Assembly (NCBI GenBank): GCA_017430985.1
Contig: JAFRLZ010000039.1
Span: 1 to 57,428 of the forward strand
Length of the DNA: 57,428 nt
Direction of reading: 5' to 3'
DNA from: Oscillospiraceae bacterium
Lineage (GTDB): Bacteria > Bacillota > Clostridia > Oscillospirales > Oscillospiraceae
The translations under genes and the position numbers were made by a program. The notes beneath the pieces were generated by a model. It was not told the DNA's origin. It ran no database searches and saw only the letters and a program-made list of their open reading frames with translations. Shown here one piece after another: positions 16,109 through 25,499 of this stretch; the first letter of the stretch is position 1; each line of letters opens with the position of its first letter.

Positions 16109-17659
16109 ATGACCATTGAACTGAAGGGGCGGATCGACTCCAACAACGCCGCGGAGGCGGAAAAAGCGATCCTGGCGCAGCTGCCCGACGGCGGCGAAGC
16201 CGTCGTGCTGGATGCGGCGGCGCTGGACTACATCTCCAGCGCGGGGCTGCGCATCATCCTGCGCCTCAAAAAGAGCTGCCCGGACTTGCGGATCGTCAAC
16301 GTCAATTCCGAGATCTACGAGATCCTGGATATGACCGGCTTTACCGAGATGATGCCGGTGGAAAAAGCCTATCGCGTCGTTTCCATCGAGGGCTGCGAGG
16401 AGATCGGGCGCGGCGCCAACGGCACGCTCTACCGCATCGACCAGGACAACGTGGTCAAGGTCTACAACAATGCCGACGCGCTGGCCGACATCCGGCATGA
16501 GCGCGAGGTAGCAAAGCTGGCTCTGATCCTCGGCATCCCCACAGCCATCTCCTATGACGTAGTCAAGGTGGGCGACAGCTACGGCTCGGTGTTCGAGCTG
16601 CTCAACGCCCGCTCCTTCTCCAAGATCCTGGCAAAGGAGCCCGAGAAGCTGGACTGGTGCGTCAAGGAATACGTGGACATGCTGAAGAAGATCCACAGCA
16701 CATTGGTGCCCGCCGGGAAGCTGCCCGACATGCGGGAGACCGCTCTCTCCTGGGCGCGCTTCATGCAGGATCATCTCCCTGAGGAGGCCGGGCGCAAGCT
16801 GCTGGCGCTGGTGGAGGCCGTCCCCCACGACGACCACATGATCCACGGCGATTATCACACCAAAAACCTTGAACTGCAGGGCAACGAGGTCCTGCTCATC
16901 GACATGGACACGCTGGCCGTCGGCCATCCGATCTTCGAGCTGGCAAGTATGTACAACTCCTTTATCGGGTACTCGGAATGGAACCCCGAGATCATCATGA
17001 AGTTTCAGGGCTTTGATGCCGCGACCGGCGCCGCTTTCTGGCACAAGTCCCTCGCGGCCTATCTGGAGACGAACTGCGAGGCCAAGATCCGGGAGGTGGA
17101 GGACAAGGCGCGCATCATCGGCTATACCCGCATGATCCGCCGTTCCATCCGCCGCAAGGGGCTTGAAAGCGAGGCCGGGCGGGCGGAGATCGCCCTCTGG
17201 ACGGAGCATCTGCTGAAGCTGCTCGACCGGACGGACACGCTGCTCTTCAGCCTCGACGAGCTGGAGATCGAGGCCGTCAGGGACAACCTGGAGGACGTGC
17301 AGGCCTTCGTCGAGGAGCGCCTGGAGGCGGCCGACTGTTCCCCGAAGGCGCTGCTGCGCATCAGCGTGGCGGTGGAGGAGATCTTCGTCAACATCGCCAG
17401 CTACGCCTACGCCCCCGAAAAGGGAAAGGCCACGGTGCGCGTGGAGGTCTCCAAAGAGCCGGTATCCGTGACGATCACCTTCGTGGACCATGGCGTCCCC
17501 TACGATCCGCTGGCGAGGGAGGACCCGGACGTGACGCTCTCCGCCGACGAGCGTGAGATCGGCGGGCTGGGGATCTTTATGACGAAGCAGATCATGGACG
17601 ACGTGGCCTACGAGTACAAGGACGGCAAGAATATCCTGACGCTGAAAAAGAATCTTTAA
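16109..17659 (+). CDS. STAS / APH-like kinase / RsbW-like ATPase fusion protein
   Basis: 516 residues with three domains. Residues 1-88 are STAS with ALDYISSAGLRIIL. Residues about 92-370 are a protein-kinase-like phosphotransferase of the APH type: glycine loop GRGANGTLYRI, lysine in VVKVY, catalytic MIHGDYHTKN and metal-binding IDMDT (TIGR02172-like). Residues about 385-516 are a GHKL ATPase like RsbW/SpoIIAB: AVEEIFVNIASYAY (N box), DHGVPYDP (G1) and GGLGIFMTKQIMD (G2). It joins antagonist, kinase and anti-sigma modules in one chain. GTG 16106 directly precedes ATG 16109; the ATG has better spacing from AGGGGG. Substrate of the central kinase is unknown. Confidence 0.88.
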   Translation: MTIELKGRIDSNNAAEAEKAILAQLPDGGEAVVLDAAALDYISSAGLRIILRLKKSCPDLRIVNVNSEIYEILDMTGFTEMMPVEKAYRVVSIEGCEEIGRGANGTLYRIDQDNVVKVYNNADALADIRHEREVAKLALILGIPTAISYDVVKVGDSYGSVFELLNARSFSKILAKEPEKLDWCVKEYVDMLKKIHSTLVPAGKLPDMRETALSWARFMQDHLPEEAGRKLLALVEAVPHDDHMIHGDYHTKNLELQGNEVLLIDMDTLAVGHPIFELASMYNSFIGYSEWNPEIIMKFQGFDAATGAAFWHKSLAAYLETNCEAKIREVEDKARIIGYTRMIRRSIRRKGLESEAGRAEIALWTEHLLKLLDRTDTLLFSLDELEIEAVRDNLEDVQAFVEERLEAADCSPKALLRISVAVEEIFVNIASYAYAPEKGKATVRVEVSKEPVSVTITFVDHGVPYDPLAREDPDVTLSADEREIGGLGIFMTKQIMDDVAYEYKDGKNILTLKKNL

Positions 17660-17693
17660 GATAAACCCCCGTTTATCTGGAACAGGAACGCGC

Positions 17694-18557
17694 ATGAGCG
17701 AAATCATCGATCTGCATATGCACAGCACCGTCTCCGACGGCACCGACTCGCCGGAGGAGCTCCTAGCGCGCGTGCGGGAGGCGGGACTGACCTGCTTCTC
17801 GATTACAGACCACGACGCGATAAAGGCCGGCCGGATCATCCCTCCGCTCCTGACGGAGGGCGATCCGGCCTTCCTGACCGGCGCGGAATTCTCCTGCCGG
17901 GATGAGGAGGGGAAATATCACATCCTCGGCTACGGCTTCGATCCGGACTCGGCCCCGATGCGGGCGCTCGTGGAGACCGGGCACCGCCTGCGCATGAGCA
18001 AGGTGCTGGCCCGACTGGACTTTCTGAAGTCGGAATTCGGCTTCAGCTTCCCGGAGGAGGAGCTGCGGCAGCTGTTCGCCCTGGACAACCCCGGCAAGCC
18101 CCATATCGGGAACCTGATGGTACGCTACGGATACGCGGAGACGAAGGAGCAGGCCATCAAGGGCTTCATCGACCGCATCTCCTTCCGTGACGAGTACGTC
18201 CGGCCGGAAGAGGCCATCCGGGCCATCCTCGGAGGCAGCGGCATCCCGGTGCTGGCCCATCCCAGCTACGGAGACGGCGACGATCTCATCCTCGGCGCGG
18301 ACATGGAGCAGCGCCTGCGCCGACTCATGGAGTTCGGGCTGCAGGGCATCGAGGCTTTCTACTCGGGCTTTACGCCCCGGCTCCGGCTGGAGCAGCTGTC
18401 TCTCGCGGAGCGTTACGGGCTCTATGTGACGGCCGGCAGCGACTACCACGGAAAAAACAAGCTGATCTCTCTCGGAGATACCGGCCTGCAGTCCGCGGAG
18501 AAGTGGCCGGAGGGACTGAAACGATTTTTGAACGAAGTGGAGAAAAAGCAGCCGTGA
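17694..18557 (+). CDS. PHP domain phosphoesterase
   Basis: 287 residues. The first PHP motif DLHMHSTVSDG, then FSITDHD, the internal VLAHPSYGD and the late GSDYHG supply the metal-binding His/Asp cluster of the YciV/RNase AM-like group. Such enzymes hydrolyse 3'-phosphorylated nucleotides or trim RNA 5' ends. It follows the STAS-kinase gene by 34 bases and its stop overlaps the next start, so it is in the same operon. The role is assigned by family; the substrate is not known. Confidence 0.88.
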   Translation: MSEIIDLHMHSTVSDGTDSPEELLARVREAGLTCFSITDHDAIKAGRIIPPLLTEGDPAFLTGAEFSCRDEEGKYHILGYGFDPDSAPMRALVETGHRLRMSKVLARLDFLKSEFGFSFPEEELRQLFALDNPGKPHIGNLMVRYGYAETKEQAIKGFIDRISFRDEYVRPEEAIRAILGGSGIPVLAHPSYGDGDDLILGADMEQRLRRLMEFGLQGIEAFYSGFTPRLRLEQLSLAERYGLYVTAGSDYHGKNKLISLGDTGLQSAEKWPEGLKRFLNEVEKKQP

Positions 18558-19765
18558 TACGATTTGACACGAGGGACAAAAAGCCGACGCTGTGGAACGT
18601 CGCCGCCTTGACCGGCGTTCTCGCGGCGGTCCTTGCGGTCTTTCTGCTGCTCGGCGCCGAGCAGCACGCATTTGCGATCAGCCTGAGCCTCGGCCTGTAT
18701 CTGGTGCTCGTCGTGATCCTGCTGATCCGTGCCTATTTCGGGCAGCTCCGCTACAATCCCTATTCCTACAACACGATCTTCTACATGGGGATCGCGCTCT
18801 TTCTTGTCGCGGTCCTGATCCTGCTGATCCGTCTCACCGTGCTGATGGTCCGGCAGCCGGAGCTCTATGCGGCCAGCGCGGTACTGCACCTTCTTCTCGG
18901 CTCGGCGAAAATCTATATGCTGCTGACCTTCCCGTTCATCCTGGTCTTCTCTGCCGCGCTCTGCGTATCCAACATCTCGCTGATCCGGCATGAGGGCTTC
19001 CGCACGGTCAATATGCTGGGCATTATCCTGTCCTTTCTGCTGGTCGGCGGCGAGCTCTTTCTGTTCTTTTTCGATTTCGCCGTGTCCGGCAGCCAGCGGG
19101 AGGTCATGATCCACGATCTGTTCGCCAACCTCTTCGCCGCGGTCTATCTCTATTTTGAGTGCATGCTGCTCGGCATCATGGTGGCCGACGCGATCGTCGT
19201 CCGCTATGAGCCGGAGCCGGACAAGGACTTCCTCATCATCCTCGGCTGCGGGATCCGCAGGGACGGGACCCCCTCTCCCCTGCTGCGCGGGCGGATCGAC
19301 CGGGCTCTCCGCTTTGCCGAAAAGCAGAAGGCGCAGACCGGGAAGGATCTGATCTTCGTCACCTCCGGCGGCCAGGGCCCGGACGAGCCGATCTCCGAGA
19401 GCGCCTCCATGAAGCGCTATCTGTTGGAGCAGGGCGTGCCGGAGGAACGCATCCTCGAGGAGGACCGTTCCTCGAGCACCTTTGAAAACATGAAATTCTC
19501 AAAGGCGAAGATCCGGGAAGTAAATCCACAGGGAAAGATCGCCTTTTCCACGACCAATTATCATGTGTTCCGCGGCGGCCTCTACGCCCGGCGCGTCAAA
19601 ATGCGGGCCGTCGGCATGGGCGCGAAGACCAGATGGTATTTCTGGCCGAACGCGGCGGTGCGGGAGTTCGTGGGCCTCTTGACCGAGCACAAGCTCAAGC
19701 AGGGGCTGATCTTCGGCGGCATGGTCGTTTTCTATGTAGTTCTGACCCTGCTGGCCTATCGATGA
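18554..19765 (+). CDS. YdcF/DUF218 family membrane protein
   Basis: 403 residues from a GTG that overlaps the stop of the PHP gene (GTGA). Roughly six membrane helices fill residues 12-210. A DUF218 (SanA/ElyC/YdcF) domain follows: FLIILGCGIRRDGTPSPLLRGRIDRAL, VTSGGQGPDEPISES, then ILEEDRSSSTFENM and FSTTNYHVFRGG. One final membrane helix closes the protein. Relatives affect envelope polysaccharide or lipid-linked intermediates (ElyC). Translational coupling suggests expression with the PHP and STAS genes. Confidence 0.85.
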   Translation: MIRFDTRDKKPTLWNVAALTGVLAAVLAVFLLLGAEQHAFAISLSLGLYLVLVVILLIRAYFGQLRYNPYSYNTIFYMGIALFLVAVLILLIRLTVLMVRQPELYAASAVLHLLLGSAKIYMLLTFPFILVFSAALCVSNISLIRHEGFRTVNMLGIILSFLLVGGELFLFFFDFAVSGSQREVMIHDLFANLFAAVYLYFECMLLGIMVADAIVVRYEPEPDKDFLIILGCGIRRDGTPSPLLRGRIDRALRFAEKQKAQTGKDLIFVTSGGQGPDEPISESASMKRYLLEQGVPEERILEEDRSSSTFENMKFSKAKIREVNPQGKIAFSTTNYHVFRGGLYARRVKMRAVGMGAKTRWYFWPNAAVREFVGLLTEHKLKQGLIFGGMVVFYVVLTLLAYR

Positions 19766-19859
19766 ACGGAAAAAAGCCTTTGCCTGCCGCTTGGTATTAT
19801 TTCACAAAAACAGAGCTTGCTTTTTTCTCTCCATCAAAAGCGGAAAAAGGCGACGGCCC

Positions 19860-19888
19860 TTTTCAAGCCGCTCGCCGTATGCTATAGT
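19860..19888 (+). promoter_or_regulatory. Promoter of the lipase-like gene
   Basis: TTTTCA (19860-19865), 17-base spacer, TATAGT (19883-19888). The -35 match is weak. Confidence 0.45.
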
Positions 19889-19977
19889 AGTATTATCGTT
19901 CAGAATTTTGCAGTTTTGATCGTTCCGTGCGAATCGTCCGCAATTGACAGAGACGCCGAAATAACGGGAGGGGCAAC

Positions 19978-20760
19978 ATGAAAAGCAAACTTGTCAAACT
20001 TGCACTCAGGCTGCTGGCTGTCGCTATGATCGCTGCTATGCTGATGAGCGGCATCGCCGCCTATGCCGGAAACACGCAGACGATCACGAAGTCCTCGGAG
20101 CTGGCCAGGCTGGTCAAGATGGGTAAAAACAAAGGTCAACCCGGACCGATCAGCATCACGCATGGCAGGATGGTCTCCAGATCCGGCAAATCCCAGAACA
20201 TCTATCTTGTCACCTTCTCCGGAACAGAGCTGGTCATGAACCAGTCTACGGACGTTATTGCGGATCTGCTTTCCGGTTTTAATCTGAACAATCCATATTA
20301 TTACAATGCGGTGAAGGTCATCCGCGCGAATATCAAACGCGGCTCGAAGCTCGTTCTGGCCGGCACCAGTCTCGGCGGCATGGTCGCTCAGCAAGTCGCC
20401 GCCAACCCGACCGTCAAGAAAGAGTATCAGGTACTCAACACCGTCGGATTTGGCGCGCCGCTGCTCTCTCAGGGCTTCCGGGAGGGCAAGATCCAGCGTC
20501 TCGGCGACTGGGCCGATCCCGTCCCCTATTTCTCCATCAACACCTTCACGGCTCCGGTCCATTCGATCCTTGGGCTCAACCGTGAGAGAAGCGGTATTAT
20601 TCTGCCCATTCAGGCGCACTGCAACAGTTACATCAAGGACAACGTCTGGGGCAAGTATGACGCGGTCGGCGTCCGCAACGGCGGCACGAAGATTATCCTT
20701 GATGTCGGCACTCGGAAATTCTATCCCGCGCCGATCTTCGATCTGTCCTGCTTCCGCTGA
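19978..20760 (+). CDS. Secreted lipase-like alpha/beta hydrolase
   Basis: 260 residues. A signal peptide (LLAVAMIAAMLMSGIAAYA) precedes a short class 3 lipase-like domain. IYLVTFSGTELV resembles the strand before the oxyanion hole, and LVLAGTSLGGMVAQQVAAN carries the GxSxG nucleophile elbow with Ser in GTSLG. FGAPLLSQGF and DPVPYFS match the later lipase motifs with the catalytic Asp, and IQAHCNSYI could give the His. Base composition is less GC-rich than neighbours. GGGAGGGG lies 5-6 bases before the ATG. Substrate unknown. Confidence 0.75.
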   Translation: MKSKLVKLALRLLAVAMIAAMLMSGIAAYAGNTQTITKSSELARLVKMGKNKGQPGPISITHGRMVSRSGKSQNIYLVTFSGTELVMNQSTDVIADLLSGFNLNNPYYYNAVKVIRANIKRGSKLVLAGTSLGGMVAQQVAANPTVKKEYQVLNTVGFGAPLLSQGFREGKIQRLGDWADPVPYFSINTFTAPVHSILGLNRERSGIILPIQAHCNSYIKDNVWGKYDAVGVRNGGTKIILDVGTRKFYPAPIFDLSCFR

Positions 20761-20779
20761 GAAACATATGAAAACAGCG

Positions 20780-20811
20780 CCGGCTTCGTTGTAAAACGGA
20801 GCCGGTTTTTT
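20780..20811 (+). terminator. Terminator of the lipase-like gene
   Basis: CCGGCTTCGTT/AACGGAGCCGG stem (one mismatch) followed by TTTTTT. Confidence 0.85.
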
Positions 20812-20826
20812 GCGTTTGAGCGAAGC

Positions 20827-20926
20827 GGGTCAACCCGTACGGGACTCCCCGCCTGCGGGCGGGCCGGGTCGCGGGGAAAACGTGCCCCCGGCACGTTTTC
20901 TCACACCGCTCCCTTCGAGTCCCGCG
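20827..20926 (-). repeat. Structured module B with a partial tRNA-Glu tail
   Basis: On the minus strand: CGCGGGACTCGAAGGGAGCG, a hairpin with stem AAAACGT/ACGTTTT and the constant tip GCCGGGGGC, the constant block CGCGACCCGGCCCGCCCGCA, then GAGTCCCGTACGGGT, the tRNA-Glu 3' end without its final bases. The outer arms GGGACTC/GAGTCCC can pair. Confidence 0.75.
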
Positions 20927-20942
20927 AGAGACGAGAGTTATC

Positions 20943-20981
20943 AAAAAAGACGACCCCATCTTCGATGGAGTCGTCTTTTTT
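20943..20981 (-). terminator. Hairpin between modules B and C
   Basis: AAAAAAGACGAC...GTCGTCTTTTTT stem with one internal mismatch, A run before and T run after. It can terminate in either direction. Confidence 0.75.
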
Positions 20982-21081
20982 GGTGACCCGTACGGGACTC
21001 GACCTGCGCTGCGGCGCAGGCCGCCTCGGGTTGCAAGGCGCCCCCGGCGCCTTGCCAAGCGCCCTCGGGTTCGAGTCCCGC
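20981..21081 (-). repeat. Structured module C ending in a complete tRNA-Glu 3' end
   Basis: On the minus strand: CGCGGGACTCGAACCCGAGG, a hairpin with stem GCAAGGC/GCCTTGC and the constant tip GCCGGGGGC, a second GC-rich hairpin, then CGAGTCCCGTACGGGTCACC and A, identical to the tRNA-Glu 3' end including CCA. Confidence 0.75.
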
Positions 21082-21092
21082 GAAAGAAATGC

Positions 21093-21132
21093 AAAACAGA
21101 GCAGCCCGCCGGAAGGCGGGCTGCTCTGTTTT
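21093..21132 (-). terminator. Strong hairpin between tRNA-Glu and module C
   Basis: Perfect 18-base inverted repeat (AAAACAGAGCAGCCCGCC) with a 4-base loop, abutting the tRNA CCA end. Confidence 0.75.
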
Positions 21133-21206
21133 GGTGACCCGTACGGGACTCGAACCCATGTTACCGCCGTGAAAGGGCGGTGTCTTAACCACTTGACCAA
21201 CGGGCC
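21132..21206 (-). tRNA. tRNA-Glu (anticodon TTC)
   Basis: 75 bases with encoded CCA. Acceptor GGCCCGT/ACGGGTC, anticodon stem CCGCC/GGCGG with loop CTTTCAC (anticodon TTC), T loop TTCGAGT. All arms pair well. Confidence 0.95.
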
Positions 21207-21239
21207 GAAGAAAGGCGCAGCGCGAACGCTGCGCCTTCA

Positions 21240-21316
21240 TGGTAGCGGCACCTGGATTCGAACCGGGGACACTGCGGGTATGAACCGCATGCTCTAGCCA
21301 ACTGAGCTATGCCGCC
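21240..21316 (-). tRNA. tRNA-Met (anticodon CAT), elongator type
   Basis: 77 bases with encoded CCA. Acceptor GGCGGCA/TGCCGCT, anticodon stem TGCGG/CCGCA with loop TTCATAC. It lacks the initiator features (1-72 mismatch and three G-C pairs below the loop). It lies 33 bases upstream of tRNA-Glu and is co-transcribed with it. Confidence 0.92.
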
Positions 21317-21341
21317 ATGCGCTGCCTGAACAGCATAAGAG

Positions 21342-21370
21342 ATTCTATCAGACGAGAGCTCAGTTGTCAA
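21342..21370 (-). promoter_or_regulatory. Promoter of the tRNA-Met/tRNA-Glu operon
   Basis: TTGACA (21365-21370), 17-base spacer, TAGAAT (21342-21347). Confidence 0.85.
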
Positions 21371-21394
21371 CATCTTTTTTCCTGTTTTGGGGCC

Positions 21395-22126
21395 TCAGCC
21401 GGGCAGATACGCCAAGGGGTCCGCGGCGATCCCGTCGACCTCGACGGCAAAGTGCAGGTGCGTGCCCTGCCCGATCTCACAGAGCGCCGTATCGCCCACC
21501 GAACCGATGATGGAGCCGGCTTCCACCCAGTCGCCCACGTTGACCGCGGGCTGCGCGGCCAGATTGGCGTAGACCGTGCGAACGCCGTCGCCGTGCTCCA
21601 CAGTCAGCACCGTGCCGTACAGATCGTCCTGCACGATGCTCTGCACCACGCCGGCGTGCGCGGCGTAGACCGTCTCGCCGAGAGGGGCGGCGATATCCAC
21701 GCCGCGGTGCGTGCGCCAGTCGCGCATGGTCACGTCATAACAGAGCTTTTCGGCGCTGTGTCCGCGCTCCAGTTCGCCCGTGACCGGCCAGATATAGATC
21801 TGACTGACGGCTCTGCTCTCCGCGACGGCGGGCGCCTCGTCCTGGCCCATGGCCTCGATCAGACCCTCGGAGCGGATCTGCGGCGGCGCCGCTTCGATCT
21901 CCGTGTCCCGGTCCCGCCCGGAGCGGCCGGGGACGATGATGGTCTCGACCCTCGTGCTGTCCGTGCCGACGCTTTCCATGACAGGATCTTCGGACATAGC
22001 CCCGTTCCCCGCCGCCATCATCCAGGCGGACACGCCGATCACCGCGGCGCACAGGAAAAGGACTATGTAGAAGCCCTTGCCCGTGAAAAATCCCTCCAGC
22101 TTTTTGCCGGAGCTGCTGCTGTTCAT
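21395..22126 (-). CDS. spoIIQ: SpoIIQ-like M23 family peptidase
   Basis: 243 residues. One membrane anchor (residues 19-39), a variable linker, then a LytM/M23 domain at about 120-240: IYIWPVTGELERGHS, the SpoIIQ-type segment TMRDWRTHRGVDIAAPLG, and GTHLHFAVEVDG. The HxxxD and HxH zinc ligands are present, as in clostridial SpoIIQ and unlike the degenerate Bacillus protein. In endospore formers it sits in the forespore membrane and docks with SpoIIIAH to join the two cells. A sporulation-specific promoter is expected, but I could not define one. Confidence 0.85.
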   Translation of the reverse strand: MNSSSSGKKLEGFFTGKGFYIVLFLCAAVIGVSAWMMAAGNGAMSEDPVMESVGTDSTRVETIIVPGRSGRDRDTEIEAAPPQIRSEGLIEAMGQDEAPAVAESRAVSQIYIWPVTGELERGHSAEKLCYDVTMRDWRTHRGVDIAAPLGETVYAAHAGVVQSIVQDDLYGTVLTVEHGDGVRTVYANLAAQPAVNVGDWVEAGSIIGSVGDTALCEIGQGTHLHFAVEVDGIAADPLAYLPG

Positions 22127-22195
22127 AGGTTTTACCTCCGTTTACGAGAATTGGATACGCTGCTATTGTTGCCCGCAAACGGCAGGATTATACAC

Positions 22196-22231
22196 AAAAA
22201 ACAGGCCCGCGGTCTCCCGCGGGCCTGTTTT
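22196..22231 (-). terminator. Terminator of eno
   Basis: CAGGCCCGCGG/CCGCGGGCCTG stem with flanking A and T runs. On the minus strand it is followed by TTTTTT. Confidence 0.9.
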
Positions 22232-22244
22232 GCCTGTTCATTTG

Positions 22245-23561
<1,317 letters not shown>

Positions 23562-23627
23562 TTATTCTTTGGATACCGGCCCGTTCCGTCCGCAGGGCGG
23601 AGCGGCCGGACACAGTTTTGCGGAGAT

Positions 23628-23656
23628 ATTATATCCCATTCCCCGGGAAAAAGAAA
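23628..23656 (-). promoter_or_regulatory. Promoter of eno
   Basis: Clear TATAAT at 23628-23633 on the minus strand with a poor -35 (TTTCTT, 17-base spacer). Confidence 0.45.
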
Positions 23657-23831
23657 GAGGAAGTTCCCCGCCATGTGAAAAAATTTACACAATGCCCAAA
23701 TCCTTCCGCGGCGCCGCGCCGTCCGGCAGTATTTGGGCGGTGTATTTCGCCGAAAAACGCGCAAACTAAGCTCGGTGCGAAAGACGCGCTCCGCGCTTTT
23801 TTCGCGGAAAAACAACGACGAGGTGAAGAAC

Positions 23832-24005
23832 ATGAGCCCTAAAGAACTGCTCTATATCGAGGATGCGCTCGGACACACGCAGTTTCTGACGACCCAGTGC
23901 CGCGAGGCGGCCGCCCAGCTGAAGGACCCCGTGCTGCGCGAACAGGCGACGCAGCTTATGAACAGCAACCAGCAGCTGTTCAACCGCTTTTTCAATCTGG
24001 TGTAA
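23832..24005 (+). CDS. Small spore-coat-associated protein
   Basis: 57 residues: MSPKELLYIEDALGHTQFL at the start, a QCREAAAQL helix, and NSNQQLFNRFFNLV at the end. It is all helical and is typical of the short partner encoded directly before CotF-family genes in Clostridia. ATG 23832 follows GAGGTGAAGAAC, a reasonable ribosome binding site. The CotF gene starts 12 bases later, so both are co-expressed, presumably in the mother cell late in sporulation. The function is inferred from that pairing. Confidence 0.8.
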   Translation: MSPKELLYIEDALGHTQFLTTQCREAAAQLKDPVLREQATQLMNSNQQLFNRFFNLV

Positions 24006-24017
24006 AGGAGAAAAAAC

Positions 24018-24266
24018 ATGTCTGACAAGGATATCATGGAAAACCTTCTCTTGACGACCAAGGGCGTCTGCGATCTCTATCTGCACGGCAGCATCGAATC
24101 GTCCACGCCGCCGGTGCACGAGGCCTTCCACGCCGCGCTCAACGACAGTCTCTGCATGCAGGAGACCGTTTATAAGCAGATGGAAAGCCGCGGCTGGTAC
24201 GCCGTCGAGCAGGAGCAGCCGCAGCGGCTGCAGCAGGTCAAGCAAAAATTCGCGGTCCCCGCGTAA
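24018..24266 (+). CDS. Spore coat protein, CotF family
   Basis: 82 residues matching the coat F family: DKDIMENLLLTTKGVCDLYL, HGSIESSTPPVHEAF, LNDSLCMQETVYKQM and GWYAVEQEQP. It is a soluble helical coat component. AAAGGAG lies 9 bases before the ATG. It ends the two-gene coat unit and is followed at once by a terminator. Confidence 0.92.
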   Translation: MSDKDIMENLLLTTKGVCDLYLHGSIESSTPPVHEAFHAALNDSLCMQETVYKQMESRGWYAVEQEQPQRLQQVKQKFAVPA

Positions 24267-24274
24267 CGACGCAC

Positions 24275-24306
24275 AAAGGCCTCCGGAAAACCGGAGGCCT
24301 TTTTTA
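24275..24306 (+). terminator. Terminator of the coat protein pair
   Basis: AAAGGCCTCCGG/CCGGAGGCCTTT stem with an AAAA loop, followed by TTTTT. Confidence 0.92.
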
Positions 24307-24367
24307 TTTGTTTGTTTGGCGCTGCGCGCTCAAAGGCTTTCCCACGCTGAACTCCCGTTTTTCCGCC

Positions 24368-25429
24368 TCACCAGTAGTACTCCGCCCCGCGGAGGATGCC
24401 GGAGGTCGCGTAGACCCGGCCGTCCACACGGTAGACGAGGTCAAGATTGGCCGCCGTGATCGGCAGGTCGAAGGGGTTCAGGCTCTCGTTGAGCATGTCC
24501 AGCCAAGGCTCCAGCTCTACATAGGTATAGCTCAGGCCGTGCGTCTCGGCGGGTGTGTTCGGCATGACGGCGAGATGGATCTCGTCGCCACAGAGCAGCG
24601 CCTGCCGCAGCAGGAAGGCGACGTTCGCCGCGGACAGGTCCGTGTCCGTGTGCTCGGCCAGCAGCAGCGCCAGCGCCCTGAGGTTGGGGATGCTGCCGAG
24701 GGACACGAACTGCGCCGCGGCCGCGCGCAGGAAGCTCTGCTGCACGGCCACGCGGTCGAGATCGCCGTTGACGTAGCCGGAGCGATAGCGCACCAGGCCC
24801 ATGGCCTGCTTCCCGTCCAGATGCTGCAGGCCGGGCTCAAGGTGGATGGACAGCCCCTGCGCGGGATCGTCGTAGTGCATCGGGACGGGCACCTCGTAGT
24901 CCACGCCGCCCGCCAGATCGACCGCCTGTTCAAAGACGTCCAGATCGACGACGGCGCAGCAGTCCGGCGTGAAGCCCGTCAGACAGCGGATCTGCTCCCG
25001 CAGCCCGTCGAGCGGCACGGCGCCGGCGTTGGCCGCGGCGGCGTAGGCGGCGTTGATCTTGCGCACGCTCCAGTCGCGGTTGATGATCGTGTCGCGCGGG
25101 ATGCTCACGAGGTCCAGCCGGCGCCTGCCCGTGTCCAGCCGACCGACCAGGATCGTATCGGTGCTGCTGCTCGCGCGGTCGAGCCCCGCCAGCAGCAGCG
25201 TGTAAACGCCGTCGCTGCGGCCGGTCGGCGCGCGCTCCGCTTCGGCGGGCGACGACGGGGCGAGCGCCTCCTCCGCCTCCTCCCGCAGCTCGGCGGGCTG
25301 CGCCTCCTCCTGCCGCTCCGGCGGCCTCTCCCAGATCCGGTAGGCGCTCAGCGCCGCGATGATCAGCACGGCCGCGGCGGAGATGATCGCCAGCGCGAGT
25401 CTGAGACGGCGTTTGTTTTGCTCTGTCAT
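24368..25429 (-). CDS. LytR-CpsA-Psr (LCP) family cell-wall polymer transferase
   Basis: 353 residues. One N-terminal membrane helix (about 10-30) and an acidic linker precede an LCP domain: YTLLLAGLDRASSSTDTILVGRL, LVSIPRDTII, KINAAYAAA, and GLVRYRSGYVNGDLDRVAVQQSF. The arginines and aspartates that bind polyprenyl pyrophosphate are kept. LCP enzymes link wall polymers to peptidoglycan outside the cell. The frame extends upstream of 25429, but AGAGGGA before that ATG and the position of the helix support this start. C-terminal extension after about 300 unassigned. Confidence 0.88.
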   Translation of the reverse strand: MTEQNKRRLRLALAIISAAAVLIIAALSAYRIWERPPERQEEAQPAELREEAEEALAPSSPAEAERAPTGRSDGVYTLLLAGLDRASSSTDTILVGRLDTGRRRLDLVSIPRDTIINRDWSVRKINAAYAAAANAGAVPLDGLREQIRCLTGFTPDCCAVVDLDVFEQAVDLAGGVDYEVPVPMHYDDPAQGLSIHLEPGLQHLDGKQAMGLVRYRSGYVNGDLDRVAVQQSFLRAAAAQFVSLGSIPNLRALALLLAEHTDTDLSAANVAFLLRQALLCGDEIHLAVMPNTPAETHGLSYTYVELEPWLDMLNESLNPFDLPITAANLDLVYRVDGRVYATSGILRGAEYYW

Positions 25430-25499
25430 GTCGGTCCCTCTTTTCTCCGGCCCGGCCGGTGAAAAGAGTATGCCCGGAAACGGGAAAGAATAAAAGAGT

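Noticed and set aside
15983..17839. Minus-strand frame of about 600 codons opposite the STAS fusion
   Set aside because: The opposite strand encodes three recognisable domains with intact motifs; the minus frame shows none.
14627..21206. Prophage or integrative element att sites at the tRNA loci
   Set aside because: Duplicated tRNA 3' ends suggest attachment sites, but the DNA between copies is only about 100-150 bases with no integrase, and the modules share structured sequence. A tRNA-linked repeat fits better.
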